Notes under the pieces: generated by a model
The model's input: only the letters and a program-made list of their open reading frames with translations
Database searches by the model: none
Told to the model about the DNA's origin: nothing
Shown: piece by piece, positions 6,618 through 6,814 of the stretch
Layout: every line of letters starts with the position of its first letter
How positions within the stretch are numbered: the first letter of the stretch is position 1
Assembly (NCBI GenBank): GCA_965658745.1
Contig: CBFHTK010000024.1
Span: 1-6,814 of the forward strand
DNA length: 6,814 nt
Direction of reading: 5' to 3'
From: JAHDFB01 sp965658745
GTDB taxonomy: Bacteria > Bacteroidota > Bacteroidia > Chitinophagales > Saprospiraceae
Position numbers and translations under genes: made by a program

Positions 6618-6814
6618 AGTTTGATAAACTAGCTAAGTGAAATTAAAAATTTTAGACATCTCAGTCTCAAGGCTACGTCCAAAAAGTGGAGATAGTACGG
6701 ATCAGATTTTACGCTATCTTTGAATTTGGACGGAAAATCAATAGCTGGTTTTTCTTCTATTGACCCGCTTATCTTGAGGCAATATCACTCTAGTAGGTCT
6801 TCGTCATATCGTCA
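6618..6814. other. Right-edge region, no complete gene; possible remnant and promoter-like motif
   Basis: On the minus strand a frame is open for 52 codons from 6784 to a TAG at 6631-6629, just 11 bases before the start of the 129-residue protein gene. It has protein-like content (IEEKPAIDFPSKFKDSV, DPYYLHFLDVALRL), but an in-frame TGA (6787-6785) sits directly upstream and there is no ATG. On the plus strand, TATCTTTG at 6715-6722 matches the Bacteroidota -7 element TAnnTTTG and points out of the window, but no TTG/TTTG lies at the expected distance upstream. Neither signal is strong enough to call as a gene or a promoter. Confidence 0.3.

Overview
The window looks like a low-GC Bacteroidota chromosome segment, most likely from a free-living Saprospiria, Cytophagia or Flavobacteriia relative. 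Three things point there: a secreted protein with a C-terminal type IX secretion (T9SS) sorting domain, a lipoprotein whose mature N-terminus (C-Q-K-E-D) resembles the Bacteroidota surface-export signal, and an SLC45/GPH-type sugar transporter of a kind common in that phylum. All four intact genes are on the minus strand, separated by gaps of about 196 to 324 bp, so they look like single transcription units and not an operon.

Reading from left to right: positions about 60-456 (minus) hold what I read as the decayed remains of a small protein-coding gene, with several in-frame stops and one frameshift. Positions 536-3580 (minus) hold a 1014-residue secreted protein. It has a signal peptide, a six-bladed Kelch-type propeller, fourteen MopE-like acidic repeats of 43 residues each, and a T9SS type A sorting domain. 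Positions 3777-5117 (minus) encode a 12-helix MFS sugar transporter. Positions 5382-5903 (minus) encode a probably surface-exposed lipoprotein with a lipocalin-like core. Positions 6228-6617 (minus) encode a small cytosolic alpha/beta protein, possibly SpoIIAA/STAS-like. The right edge (6618-6814) has no supportable complete gene.

I see no shared pathway among the genes. The transporter lacks the glycoside hydrolase, phosphorylase or SusCD partners that often accompany it. The surface protein and the lipoprotein both belong to the cell envelope but are not visibly linked. No tRNA, rRNA, CRISPR array, insertion sequence or attachment site is visible. The most distinctive element is the repeat array: 14 units with no length variation, about 600 residues, and not a single Lys, Arg, His, Trp or Met. 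The decayed gene at the left edge is the second item worth a look. I found no convincing new multi-gene system.
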